DNA of 64,000 nucleotides from Cinnamomum chago. Taxonomy: Eukaryota; Streptophyta; Magnoliopsida; Laurales; Lauraceae. The stretch lies in contig CP142458.1 in the NCBI GenBank assembly GCA_038049695.1, positions 63,893,501-63,957,500 on the forward strand, written 5' to 3'. Positions within the stretch are counted from its first letter, which is position 1; the number at the start of each line of letters is the position of its first letter. The notes beneath the pieces are model-generated. The model worked only from the letters and a program-made list of their open reading frames with translations, was not told the DNA's origin and ran no database searches. The translations under genes were made by a program, and so were the position numbers. Below are positions 12,401 to 23,881 of this stretch, one piece after another.

Positions 12401-13780
12401 CTAACTTAGAAACTAATGAAAGGCTTATAAAAGAAAAAACTATGTCATGAAGTCAAGACTTAAGAGTACCTAGAGAAAAAAAATACATCAACCAAAGTGG
12501 GTGTCTAATAGGATGTACTTAGAGAATAATCATTGAGAAGAACTCTCTGTATCGACTGTAATTCGGCGAGATCATATGCTTTTTGGTGTTCTTTTAAACA
12601 CAAAAGGGTAGAAGAGTTGTGTAGAAATATTATTTGGAGAGAAGAAGAAAATAAATAAGTCTTATTATGCATTTTTAAAAAATTTAAAAAGTATGAATTT
12701 TTCTCACCCCGTACGGTCGTAGTGGCCGTTACGGGTGCGACGGCCGATAAATCGGCCGTAGCGTGACGGTGGCGGCCGCTATTTTCATCCATGATTCTAA
12801 CAGATAATATTGCTACTGGAGTTTAGATTGTTTGAAGCTTCTTTTGGGAACCATTAACTGTTAAAGAAAATTCTTTAAATGCATCATCATTGGTGGAAGG
12901 CAAGGGTATCATGGAGATTGTCCTTCGTGCTGTAGGAGATTAGAGGTATGCTTGCATCCTTAGAGGTGTGCTTTTGCCATGTTCCTCAAATTGTAAATGG
13001 GCAGGTAGATGCTCTTGCTGAAAGTGGGGACTTTGGAGATGAATTTTCACTATTAAATTTTTTAGCTTTATTGTAGGGGAAGGGGTTGTCATGTCCACTC
13101 TTAATGAGCAAATGATCAATATATATATATAGAGAGAGAGAGAGCGCAAGGCTCTATAATGAGAGATATGTCTCTCACCTTATATGAGAGATATGGGTGG
13201 GGGGCTCACATTTAAGCTGTTGGCATTGGATATGGATGTGAGAGCCTCCACCTTATCTCTCATAGTAAGGTGAGAGACATATTCTCCTAAGAGAGATGTC
13301 TCTGACCTTACTATGAGAGATATGTGTGGGGGCCTTCATTTCCATTTCCAATGCCAACAACTTAAATGTGAGGGGCCCCACCCCTATCTGATGCTGACTC
13401 TAAGGTTAGGGCTTGGGGTGGAAGTGCTAAAAAGCACAAGGAGTGCTGAAGCACGTGTCCGAAGACAATCAATTTCTGAAGAGACAATAAACGAGGACGC
13501 ACCTCAATGGGAAAACCCAATTTCATTAATTAACAACTCTGAGAAATAATTCCCTACAATGCCATATAAATTGTAAAAGTAAACTTAAGCCTTAAGAAAC
13601 CTAATAAAACTAGGAAACTAAATAATATAGGAAATCTAATCCTAATAACAATATTTAAAGAAACTAATGACATGAAAATAAATTCCTAAATCTATGTGGG
13701 CCCTACACATGTAGCCATGAGGTCTACGCTGCATCGCTATCTCTCATATAAGGTGAGAGATATCTCTCATAGGAGCATCT

Positions 13781-13826
<46 letters not shown>

Positions 13827-15496
13827 CAAGGCTCTCCTAAGTTCAAGCTTAGGATAAAATCTTATAAGCTCATGCTTGTGGGGCCCACATGTGGTCCATT
13901 CAAATGGACCAAACACATGACCCCTCTAAATTGCACATGTCAACCAACTTTTGGTCAAATCCGAATTTACTGGACCATTGGATGGATTATGTATTGATCC
14001 GAATGGTCCATTAACCATTAAACTTTTGGGCCTATATAGAGATGATAGAAATTACTGTTGGGGCTAATTTTTTATAAAGAGGATTATCCCAGGGAGTCCT
14101 TGAAATCCCTCCCCCTCCAATTCCCACGTGAGTCTCCAGGTGGGCCCCACCATACACTTGAGCTTACCTTATCGTAAGCTTGAGCTTAGGAGAGCCTTGC
14201 TCATATATGAATATATATATATATAGGGAGATGGTCCTATGAGAGATATCTCACCTTAAATGAGAGATTGGGTCCCCCAATTCCCACGTGAGTCTCCAGG
14301 TGGGCCCCACCATACACTTGAGCTTACCTTATCGTAAGCTTGAGCTTAGGAGAGCCTTGCTCATATATGTATATATATATATATATATATCTCTAAGGAG
14401 ATGGTCCTATGAGAGATATCTCTCACCTTAAATGAGAGATTGGGTGGGGGCCCTCACATTCATGTCCAATTCCAATAATTTAAATGTGAGGGCACTCACC
14501 CCTATCTCTCATATAAGGTGAGAGATATCTCTCATAAGAGAATCTCTCATATATATATATATAGATATATATATTCCTCTTGCTTTTTTTTAAGTTTCTT
14601 TTTAATATATCCTTTATTTGTTGAAGGGAGTCTTCAATGGCTGTAGTTTATATAGAGTTTTATGCTTCTAATTTTTTTTCAGCTGTTTCTTTGGTGAAGG
14701 CAATGTTTATTATTATTATTTTTTTCAAGATGTGACGTACTGTAAAATGGAAATGCTCAAATAACTAAGATGGGAAGGGAAGCTTTCTTTTTGTGGATAA
14801 AGTACCCAATACAGGGGTCATCCGTTCATAGGAGTTTAGCTCAACAAGAAGATAAAATTTACTTGGAAAAATGAAAACTGGATCCTTAATTCCTCCTATC
14901 ACATATCCTTGCACAACCTTGAGACCATGTGATATCACATGGAAAACCACAAACTTCATCTTATCTCCCAAGTCATCGACTAAGAGAACTAGTTTGACTG
15001 TGCTTTGTTGCATATGCATTTTTCATCCACTTGTGCCTTACCCACGTGGCCTCACCAAGTCATGTCCATGTGACCAAATTTTGCCCCACTGCAAGTATCC
15101 TGTTATTCTCATGGCATCTAACTAGCCGTTCATTGATATGTCATTGCTGCATTTTGTTGATCAGAAGTCTTTTATGCTCTTCAGGATCGGCAGATGCAGG
15201 AAGAGGAGCTAAAGGTCAAAGAAGCAGAACTGATCAGAGGAAATCCTCTACTCAATAATGCAACTTCCTTTAACGTAAAACGAAGGTTATTTCGATTCTC
15301 AGCATCAAAATCCTGTTGATGAGTTTGTTACTGGTTTACTTGTTTTTCATCATGAATTATCCATTATGGCAGGTGGGATGATGATGTTGTGTTTAAGAAC
15401 CAGACTCGTGGCGAAACAAAGGCTCCCAAGCGTTTTATCAATGACACCATCAGAAATGATTTCCATCGCAAGTTTCTGCAGAAGTACATGAAATAG
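8872..15496 (+). CDS. CWC15: CWC15 (Cwf15) spliceosome-associated protein, seven coding exons
   Basis: Coding exons are 8872-9002, 9900-10003, 10283-10330, 10428-10515, 10609-10702, 15185-15285 and 15373-15496. All introns are GT/AG and all junctions keep frame. The sum is 690 nt, giving 229 residues, matching the usual plant CWC15 length of about 230. The product is a subunit associated with the Prp19/CDC5L (NTC) module of the active spliceosome in the nucleus. The N-terminus ([15 protein letters not shown], then [12 protein letters not shown]) and the C-terminus ([15 protein letters not shown], then [11 protein letters not shown]) are family hallmarks. A charged coiled region and an acidic run ([19 protein letters not shown], exon 5) lie between them. 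Intron 5 is 4.5 kb and filled with MITEs. Part of the gene (exons 4-5 and most of intron 5) was copied to 37402-41379. The start is the first ATG of the conserved N-terminus. Nothing suggests loss of function. Confidence 0.95.
9355..9425. repeat. Compound microsatellite (CT)n with GCGCGCGC and GT runs, CWC15 intron 1
   Basis: A CT repeat of about 48 bases passes into TTTGTGCGCGCGCATGTG and GT repeats. It resembles the array at 8417-8474 in composition and order. Confidence 0.9.
11253..11581. mobile_element. MITE, 329 bp, 3-bp CTA target duplication
   Basis: The ends are GGGCCTGTTTGGATA and, inverted, GGGCGTGTTTGGATA. CTA stands at 11250-11252 and again at 11582-11584. The interior is rich in AGTGAAGT and its complement. 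The TIR and 3-bp duplication suggest PIF/Harbinger (Tourist-like) mobilisation. The same element, also 329 bp, lies at 38219-38547 in the duplicate. Confidence 0.8.
12120..12800. repeat. GC-punctuated repeat with inverted ends (GGATGAAAATAGCGG type)
   Basis: An AAGGATGAAAATAGCGG motif near 12127 is matched, inverted, by GGCCGCTATTTTCATCC at 12774-12790. CGTAGCGGC-type motifs lie near both ends and AT-rich DNA between. I read this as a non-autonomous inverted-repeat element of about 660 bp, family undetermined. It is duplicated at 39090-39777. Confidence 0.55.
13138..14580. repeat. Cluster of foldback MITEs nested in TA arrays, CWC15 intron 5
   Basis: Two families intermix. One carries ATGAGAGATATCTCTCACCTTA ends, split here as ATGAGAGATAT and CTCTCACCTTA (13146-13780, 14226-14275, 14397-14548). 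The other has GAGCAAGGCTCTCCTAAG ends (13824-14202). (TA)n runs lie at 13785-13823, 14208-14223, 14368-14390 and about 14550-14572. A stretch of about 90 bp (14121-14209) recurs at 14281-14369, so part of the cluster is a tandem duplication. No coding sequence is seen. Confidence 0.75.
13824..14202. mobile_element. Foldback MITE, 379 bp, TA-flanked
   Basis: The first and last ~28 bases are inverted copies (GAGCAAGGCTCTCCTAAG, then TTCAAGCTTA or CTCAAGCTTA). It sits directly in TATATA on both sides, consistent with insertion at TA. The duplicate copy is 40799-41175. Confidence 0.75.
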
Positions 15497-16421
15497 TTTG
15501 ACTTTGCCGATGGCCTCATTTTAATATTTTCCACCTCAAGTCCAAAACTGCTCGTGTATGTAGCAAATATGTGAACCTACTTGAACTGAAAAATAGAGGT
15601 ATTGAACAATGTCTGTAGACTCTGATAATTGACTGTAGTTACTCGGAGAGAGCACTTGCATGTCCAATATGTCCTATGATAGGCTGAAATTTGTTTGGTT
15701 GATATTAGATTTTATCTTAATGATTCACAATATTCTCTTGAAGGTTGACCTGGGTCCCCCCCAAAAAAAAGGCTCAATTGGACGACCTGAAATGTCATAT
15801 GAACATTGACGGCCCATTTTTTTTTGTTTTAATTAATTCATTCATTTGAAGGTCACTTGGAAGAAGTTGTTAGGATCAGAAGCACTGGAGACTCGATCCC
15901 CTGGGCTGAGCTCTTGCCAGTCTATCTAGGGGTTGGTTGATAACAGATATAGCATGTTTTGTGAAAGTGGGTAGAGTAAACGAGTCCAGAAGTGTGAAGG
16001 TTCTGGCCCATTTGGGTCATTCGGTATGTCAGTAGTAAATCAGGATTCTTACGTAGCATAATCTAAATCATCTGCAACTGTTGTTTTCCCTTTGTATAAC
16101 TAATTACAGGTAAGAGCTGCATGTAATGACAGGACAACCAACTTCAGAGGATCCAAGCATTTTATTTTATTTCTTGATCGGTACAGACAATCCAAACATG
16201 GTAAATGCTCTACCTTCTAAGTTCTGGCAAATTGTGGAAACGTTTCGCTTCAAGCCGTCTAAACGTGAACGGAAATTGGCTGGAAGAGGGATCCATTTCA
16301 ATCCCAAGGTTTTGGCATCTGATCAATCCCCACAAGCGGTAAAGAACAGAAAATAGCCACAGACCATACAATCAATCAATCTTGGGATTATTATGGATCA
16401 GCAGAGCCAGGATTAACTTTA
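15497..16421. other. CWC15 3' UTR and intergenic DNA
   Basis: The 3' UTR probably ends within a few hundred bases. A 76-codon open frame at 16126-16356 has no recognisable domain and I do not call it a gene. Nothing else is seen. Confidence 0.4.
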
Positions 16422-16714
16422 GGGCCCGTTTGGTAATTTATTTTTAAAATAAAGTGAAATGAAGTGAAATAAAAAGAATGAATAAAATATAAGTGAATTA
16501 TGATGGTATTTTGTTTTTAGTTGTTTGTGATGGAATATTTTTGACTTTTTATATGGGGAAATGAAGTTTTTTTGTCTTTTAATGAGTAAATGTAATTGCT
16601 TTTTGACTTTTTTTGGAAAAGATATAGGGAATTTTGGTAAAAAATGCTTTTGATGGGATGTTTAACTTGACTTGACTTCACTTGACTATATAAATAAAAT
16701 TAACAAACGGGCCC
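16422..16714. mobile_element. MITE, 293 bp, GGGCCCGTTTG ends
   Basis: The left end GGGCCCGTTTGGTAATT is matched, inverted, by TTAACAAACGGGCCC. It is flanked by TTTA and TAAG, so the duplicated target is TA or a palindromic TTA and TAA. Related ends occur near 43190 and, inverted, near 49180-49200, so the family has at least three members here. Confidence 0.7.
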
Positions 16715-16882
16715 TAAGTGAGCTTCCATTATTGTTTATTTTGAATGCCACGTAATCGATCCTGTTATATGCTTCTTTTTCCCACCTTATTCCTCTCCTG
16801 AGATTTTCTGTTAGGCATGTGATGTTTTTTTGCCATGTGTAAGGTGGCCTTTGGATGTAGGAAAAGCCAAAAGTGAAAGGAA

Positions 16883-16913
<31 letters not shown>

Positions 16914-17496
16914 ATCACTATGAAGAAGCTGAACTGAGTCCGGATCCTTTTTGGCTTTGGCTCAGAGAAAAACTAGGTGAATCCAAGCTGCTCAAAATAA
17001 AGGCCCTCTCAAATTTAGTCAATAATAGTTTTCTCCACTCACTGTGAGATAAACCAATTTGCAGGGGGATGTAGCAGGAGGGGATTTTATTTGAATTGTC
17101 CACATTTTTAATAAGTGAGAACTAATGAAAAGCCTTACTGTGATGTGAGACCTACTTCAGAGGAAGAATCCGGACACATTGACCAACAACATGCGCCAGC
17201 AGTCGCGGGCCAAGGGGCGTACCTACATAGTCTTGGGAATAGTCGCCCCCACTGGCCTGAACATTGATCTACTTCCAAAGCTCATAAGCTCATATGAAAA
17301 AGTTTAGTCGGCTTCCGAAATCTACGTGAATATTGTGGGTTCATCCCCAAAAACCCAACTTCCGATTTTGGCCGGTGCTTCAAACGAAAATCCTGAGTGA
17401 GTGGGTTGCCCACACAACCAAACCGTGGGCCCTAATGCTATCGGTCCCCCTTGCTTCCACGTATTTCAATCCTTTTGGCCGTGGTCGGTTCTTTAA
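16715..17496. other. Intergenic DNA with a 30-base G homopolymer
   Basis: No gene is recognised. The guanine run at 16883-16912 is the only distinctive feature. Confidence 0.5.
16883..16912 (+). repeat. Poly(G) tract, 30 consecutive guanines
   Basis: An uninterrupted G run with potential to form G-quadruplexes on the + strand. Its true length is uncertain because homopolymers are prone to sequencing error. Confidence 0.9.
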
Positions 17497-17799
17497 GGCC
17501 TGTTTGGATGTATGGTGAATTGAAGTATGATGAGGTGAAACATCAAATCAAGAGAGAAAAAATATAAGGTGTTATGATGATGTTTTGTTTTTAGTTGTTT
17601 GGTATAGAATCTTTTTAACTTTTTGTATAGAAAAGTGAAGTTTTTTTTATCTTTCAGTGAAAAAAGGAGGTTGCTTTTTTGACTTTTTTTGAAAAAGATG
17701 CAGGGAAAGTTGAAATTGTGTACTTTTGATATGACTCTTGTCAATTCTTGTCTGGATTCACTTCACTTAATTTTAACTTAGTAAAGTGCCAAACACGCC
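17497..17799. mobile_element. MITE, 303 bp, TTAA-flanked
   Basis: The left end GGCCTGTTTGGATG is matched, inverted, by the right end CCAAACACGCC, with TTAA on both sides. The interior resembles the 16422-16714 MITE (TTTTTGACTTTTTTTG-like runs). It is probably mobilised by PIF/Harbinger transposase. Confidence 0.7.
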
Positions 17800-18885
17800 T
17801 TAAGTCTCTTCGATTGATTGGATATTACACCCAGGAGTCGCACCCAATCAAAAACTGACTCGTATCTCTCTTCCCTGAAGCTCTTAGCCTTTCTTTTACT
17901 TTCGTTTATATCCTGCCTCATGACCTTGCACCTCCACTGGACCACTGCTGTCGGGTCCGTTTTCTTTGTTCGACACCTACTACTTTGCTTCAATTTTTGA
18001 AACTATCTCAACTTCATCTCTAGCTGATATATCCCCCATAACAATACTTGCATCATTTCTTAAAAGACCTGAACCAGGCATCAAAATGGAGACCTCAAAA
18101 GGAAATGAATGCAGATTATATGCAATCAAAGTGTACATGGAATATAAAACAAACATTTTCATTCTACAGCAATGCCTAGAGGAGAACACAAGTAGTTCTC
18201 CAGCTCAGGTGGCAGAAACCATTATCATCAGGACAGTTCTCAGTCCTGAACCTACACCTGCTGAAGTACTCAATCTTACTAAACCATCAGAAAACACCCA
18301 CTATTCAAACATGGATGGAATGATCATAAAATTAAAACAATTAATTGCATGGTACTACTAACACAAGCTCCATATCAATTCATTGCACCCAAAAGAAAAC
18401 CATCTACTTGTTTTTAGTCATAATTGCAAGTACTACAAATTAGGAGTAGAAGTCTAGAAGTGTAGAAAAGAGCAGTCATCTCATGACATCCACAGTGCTT
18501 ACGAAGTAGCAAACATCAAAATGTAGAAAAAGTATCAAAAGACCCATCATGAGATGTCATCTCATGACATCCACAGTGCTTACGATAATAGTAGCAAACT
18601 CCAAAATGTGGATAATATATCAAAATACCCATCTATATCACAGGCCTCCACTCAGCAAAGCCCTCACAAACTCTTCTTTTTCATCATCTTCCAAAGTAAA
18701 AAAAAAAAAAAAAAAGCAGCAGTCATCTCATAATCACGAGCTATGACAATCAAGGCTTTGTGGTGTTCCGCCTTCTCAAGATTTCCACAGTAACTGCGAA
18801 GTTCCTCATTGATTTTATCCCTTTTGTTTTCTATATCCAAATCAACACCAATAGCTTTACTAAACTTCTCAGTGGCTTCATCAAT
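17800..18885. other. Non-coding DNA downstream of the Harbinger ORFs, with an ~80-bp tandem duplication
   Basis: CATGACATCCACAGTGCTTA occurs at 18482-18501 and again at 18562-18581, marking two adjacent copies of an ~80-bp unit. The rest may be the 3' flank of the Harbinger element. No gene is recognised. Confidence 0.5.
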
Positions 18886-19700
18886 CTAGTTGCCAATGAT
18901 CATGGCTGCTTCTCGAAATCCATCCATATTGTCGGTGCTCCTCTTCCTCTTTCCTATCTGACTAGTTCCTTCACTATTGGTGGAAGGAGTGGAGACGTTG
19001 CGTTCCACTATTTCAAAATCCATGTCCAAATCATGTGTATCTTCACACTCCTCATTCCTAGTCACTTCATCCAAGACATCTTCAATGCTAGCAGCTCCTT
19101 TTCCTGTGGCACGATCCTTCCCAAAGATAGTGCATAACATTTCATAATGTGGGAAACTTCTAGTCCTCCATTGACCTGCACCCTTGTGTGTCTACAACAA
19201 ACATATAAATATGACAAATAGAGCAAAATATTCAAAAGAAATGGACAGACAAGGATATATAAAGACATTTCTTATTTAATCTACTCCATTATGAATTGAT
19301 TTTTAAATGATAATACCTTCACATAACCGTTCCAAACCTCATCTTCGGCAACCACCACATTTTTATGTGGATCCCATCCAAAACTGCTGCAGTTCTCTCC
19401 ATTAAGCATATCATACACAACACGAAAGTCCTTTTTCATTGTCTTGATTCTAGAATCAATGTGTGGCTTAGCTTTAATTCCACTTCCAGGCAACTTTTGC
19501 TTTAACACTGCTTCAATGACTCCAAGAAAACCGGCTTGAACCCATTGTCAACCTTATGAGTCCCCCCGCATTTACCATGTCAAAAAGAGCATAAACCAAC
19601 TCCTTATCCTCAGCATCAATCCATTTTCTTTTGTTCTTCCCTGGCCCTTTCTCGTTAGTGTCCATGTCTTCAATCATGTCCATGCCTAATAATGTTGTGG
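18886..19700 (-). pseudogene. Harbinger accessory protein, Myb/SANT-like DNA-binding domain, decayed
   Basis: Three coding pieces lie in order on the minus strand: about 19693-19514, 19513-19317 and 19191-18886. The first has KRKWIDAEDKELVYALFDMV, the second KPHIDSRIKTMKKDF and CSSFGWDPHKNVVVAEDEVW, the third RSFPHYEMLCTIFGKDRATG. This is the Myb/SANT-like (Myb_DNA-bind_3) domain plus an acidic tail that accompanies plant PIF/Harbinger transposases and is needed for their nuclear import and transposition. Splice sites at 19317 (donor side) and 19191 (acceptor side) look normal. The frame shifts at least twice between the first and second pieces (around 19510-19560), so no intact protein is made. 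It lies next to the transposase and in the same orientation, as usual. Confidence 0.8.
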
Positions 19701-20302
19701 GAACAACCACAATCAGAACATAGACAATTTGATATTTAATTAGCCAACGAAATCTATCAAAAATAGAAGAGTTAATATAGTGCAAATAAATAACATAATA
19801 TTGAAATTTAAACATTGTCACCCAAATACAAGAATGTTTAAAAGTTACAACCATTACAAACGTTGTCACTAAAATGCAAGAAAATAAAAGTTACAACCAT
19901 TACAAACGTTGTCACTCAAATAAAAACAAATTTAAATACTTCTCCATGAATTAAACATAGAAACAGCCATTTGGTCTCTAAATGACGTCCATTCAACTGA
20001 AGTCTCAACAGTAGAAATGTGATATGTGTTGCCTACGCCCTCCTCCTCGTCTAGATCGATATCTTCATACGGGTCCACACGTAACTCATTCCTTACGTAG
20101 TTGTGAAGCAAACAACATGCCAAGATGATACGAACTTGGATGTTGATGGGATAAAAAGCAGGACTCCTAAGAATTGTCCATCGTTTTTTCAATATCCCAA
20201 ATGCTCTTTCTATTACATTTCTAGCGGTTGAATGCTTCATATTAAAAAGTTCATTTGGGTTCGTAGGTTGACATCCATTTTTCTACTCATTCAGATGGTA
20301 AC

Positions 20303-20826
20303 TGTGACGCCCCGGAGTCCCACATCGACTATAGAGACGAAAGTGAATGGGGTTATATGTAAGAGTTTACACCCTTACCTTGTATGAGGCATTTTGATGG
20401 GTTGAGGCCCATCTGAAGCAAAACCGTGAGGCCCATGGGCCAAAGCGGACAATGGCATGCATGCGTGAAGGGTGGGGCGTGGCAAATGGTATCAGAGCTG
20501 ACTCTCGACTAGTTCGAGTGTGGGTCCCCTACCGTGGTCTGGTGCAAGTGGGCGGGTCTCCATGTGGGCGGGCCAAGAGGGTTGGCAGGCTACAGAGACT
20601 GGCAGGCTACTGCACAGGGACGTGCAGCCCTAAGGGGGGTGGAATGTGACGCCCCGGAGTCCCACATCGACTATAGAGAGGAAAGTGAATGTGGTTATAT
20701 GTAAGAGCTTACACCCTTACCTTGCATGAGGCCTTTTGATGGGTTGAGGCCCATCAGAAGCAAAACCGTGAGGCCCGTGGGCCAAAACGAACAATGTCAT
20801 GCATGCGTGAAGGGTGGGGCGTTACA
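20303..20826 (+). mobile_element. TRIM (terminal-repeat retrotransposon in miniature), whole in structure
   Basis: Two 182-bp terminal repeats (20303-20484 and 20645-20826) begin TGTGACGCCCCGG. A primer-binding site TGGTATCAGAGC at 20487-20498 is complementary to the 3' end of initiator methionine tRNA, and a purine tract lies just before the second repeat (20630-20644). The element is non-coding by nature and depends on other elements. The two repeats differ at about a dozen sites (roughly 7%), which suggests an age of a few million years under usual plant rates. GTAAC precedes it at 20298-20302. Confidence 0.88.
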
Positions 20827-20829
20827 TTC

Positions 20830-23800
20830 TGTCACGTCCCCCGAACCCGATTAGAGAATAAACCGGATCCGGGGAGTGAAATTTAGGGCTAATTAAAATT
20901 TTTGCCCTTTAAGCCCAACGATCGTAAGTCCGCTGTGAGGATATTGCATTTCAAACCTCAAGTAATATAAAACTGCGGAATTCATACAATTTGAGACATA
21001 ATAAATTTCAAAGCAATGAATAACAAATCTCATTAATAGTTAAAGTTGCACAAAGAAATAATAAAATTAATCAAGGAATTAAAGTATTAACAAAGGCCAT
21101 CCCAATAACCAAGGCCTTTAAAACACTAAAGAAGTCAATAGTGTGAAAGGTTCAATGAGAGATAATAAATGAAGAAATAAAATCTAGGGAAGTCCCGATG
21201 AATCGCTCTCGTGCCGGGAATGATGACGCTACTCTACGTCATCGGTAGAGGCAGACCCAGGATTTACGTTTAGGTGGGGTGAAACTTTTGCTAAAATTTT
21301 TTCACATCAACAACAACAAAAGAAAAAATGTATTCCATGTAAATAGACGAAAAATATTTAACTAGATCAACTTAATATATTTCTTGTTTGAAATGATGAC
21401 TTCATTTCTCCAAAATTTACAGTACAAGAGAAGTATACTGAAAACAAAAAAGTCTCTAAAAAAATGAGGGCAAACCAATCATCCTAAAAAAGGAAGGGTT
21501 CACAACCTTCAAAACATTAGCACACAATTTGACAAGGAAACTACAACAATAATAAAGAAACTCTAAAGAAGTAATACACATTATCATGTAAAAATTAGTA
21601 CCTCGCTATTATTTCCTTACGCTCCAAACAGTTCCTTAATCATATGTATCCAAATGAGAGCACCTGTATTTATAATTCATAGATGAACATTATCAGCATA
21701 ATCATAAACATCATATTACTGGCCAAGAATAAAGTTTCCAAAATGTAAAAAGAGAAGAAGAAATAAGTAGTTAAAGCTTAAACATAAATCAAGACAATTA
21801 GATAAGACTTGCTCAAAACAATTCTAGATCTATTCAAAACCAGGAAATAGAAAATATGGACAATTCTAGATCATTCAAAATCTTTAAAATAAATTTTAAT
21901 TTACATATTTCACAGTTTTAATGATCATATGTTTTATAGGTTTTATTTGTAAAAAGGGTCCTACCATAGGGGAGAAGTTCATAAATGGATATGGTGAACT
22001 GGTGAAGGGTTAGGGATGATGGGTTGTTAACTACATTCTTTTCAACATTAGTGCTCAATGGTTGTGCTTGAGTTTATTGAGGCACACTTGTAAACTCACT
22101 AATTCTAGTTCTGATTGAATGATCTTTCTAGTTGGAGATCAAATGATAGATAAGCAAACAAATACAGACAACACTTTTGAGGAATTATCCAATCTTGATG
22201 CAAAATTTACATACAGACCAATTTAGCCTTGCCCACTGAAGTGGAGGACTGTTTAGAAAATAATTGGAGAGCACAGATAAGACAGAATAGCTTTTTTGAG
22301 TCCTTTCCATGCTGTTCTTGCTATTTGTTCTGCTATCTACTCCAAAGTAAGGATGTCAAGTGGGCTAATTTCAATGAACGATCACTATTTATTAGAAGGC
22401 ATCCCATGCCAAGAATACTTAATAAAGTAAAGGGCGGGCTCAACCTTGGGTGTTAAAGTGTAGGCCCACATATTCAAATTATAAATACAGATACGATCTA
22501 TATAAATTTATCATAGGTGGGCCAATTGTGTTGATTTTATAATTGGGAAAATACTCCATATTCAAAAGTGACATACTCCCCTTCTTCAAAATCCTTAGAA
22601 TGGTCCCACCAGTCATGAAAATAAGCCCCTTTATGACAAATCCATGAGGCTAAAGGTGCCATAGAAAATTCACTTGAGTCCCTCATTGCACAGTTCAAAC
22701 GTACATAATAGAAGAACTGCACAGTTGCACTTGAGTCCCTCATTGGGCAACCTTTTTTCTTTCGATGACCCTTTTTGACCTGGGGCGTTGTTTTAGTTGA
22801 TGTGGGGCGTGGGCCAAGGCCCACCACTATTTCAAGAGGAATTTGAAATTCGCCCCAGGTCATTTCAACGTGAGTCCGCCTCTGGTCATCGGCACGCCAC
22901 TCTCGCTCCTCCTCTGCAGAGGATCTCCTCACCAGCCTGCTCCTCGTAGTAGTACTCACCTGAGGAGTCTGCACACCAAGGAACAGAGTCAACGACATGT
23001 TGAGCAATAGATAAGCAAGATATAAATAATCATGACATGCATCAAGTATAAGAGTAATGACAGGTATGATGATCAAGAGAATATAAGGAATCGAAGCTAG
23101 GCATAAAGCATAAATAAATAACCAGAAACAATAACAGGAAATCCTAACATACTAACAATAACCACTGTCCAAACAATGCAATGCAAGAATCAAGAGGGAG
23201 ACTCCGAGGATGTCCAAGCCACCTCCCAGGGTACCAGTAACAATTCTACTCGGACTACTGATACCAAAGTCCAGTTCCAGGGGGATCCAAGCTCCCGGTC
23301 CTGGGAATAGTAGCATGGTCCAAGCCCGCTCCCAACTATTCAATGCCATGGACGCCGTCCAAAGCCGACCGCCCACCCCGATGTCCGAGTAACCAGCCCA
23401 TCCTTGATTAAGAGGAAGGGGTTGTTGTAGCTCTCGTTCATAGCAGAGATGAATAAAAGATTAGGGCTAATCCCTGATTAAGAAGAGAGGGGAGGGAAAA
23501 AGACTGATTTGCCCTCAAGTGGGTCCAGTGAAAGAATGGGCCACTTGAAGGGTTTCTAATTGTTGGATCGCAATGAGCCAAGAGACAAAAAATGATCAGC
23601 GCGATGAGACCTTTCCAACGAACCCAAAATCACGGTGATAGGAATTCTTCCGGAAAAACACTCAATTTTTCCTAAATTGCAAACTACCCCCCTGCTAGGA
23701 TCAAACGAACTCGAAATCGAATGAAACTTCGCAGACACTATTCTAACACTAAAAGAACTCACTCAAGGCCTAATCCCACTTAAATATTTAACAATACAAT

Positions 23801-23881
23801 TAATTATAATAATAATAAAATAAATGGGTCAAAGGACCTGCTATTGGGCCCAATTGACCCAGTAAGATCGCGGACCTTACA
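20830..23881. mobile_element. Solo-LTR-like retroelement fossil, interrupted by a hAT
   Basis: The block starts TGTCACGTCCCCCGAACC and ends GGACCTTACA, with TG...CA termini like an LTR. Without the inserted hAT and its 8-bp duplication it is about 1.4 kb. No coding region, primer-binding site or second copy is present, so it looks like a solo LTR; the family (possibly Ty3/Gypsy) is not certain. GTAAC at 23882-23886 matches GTAAC at 20298-20302 before the TRIM, so TRIM plus this block together fill one site in the Harbinger transposase. The order of events is unresolved. Confidence 0.6.
21246..22884. mobile_element. Non-autonomous hAT, 1,639 bp, with 8-bp target duplication
   Basis: GTCATCGG occurs at 21238-21245 and 22885-22892, a perfect 8-bp duplication. 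The ends are TAGAGGCAGACCCAGG and, inverted, CAGAGGCGGACTC. Large parts match the hAT at 3150-6586: about 21510-21905 against 4470-4860, and 22775-22860 against 6500-6586. It has lost the whole transposase and is an internal-deletion derivative of the same family. Confidence 0.92.

Larger units (their letters stand above)
10429..14390. repeat. Segmental duplication block C, copy 1 (CWC15 exons 4-5 and intron 5)
   Basis: Nearly identical, colinear and in the same orientation as 37402-41379. The shared block begins a base or two inside exon 4 and ends in a TA array inside intron 5. Confidence 0.93.

Noticed and set aside
16126-16356. 76-codon open frame downstream of CWC15
   Set aside because: No recognisable domain, no splice context, and length expected by chance in this DNA.
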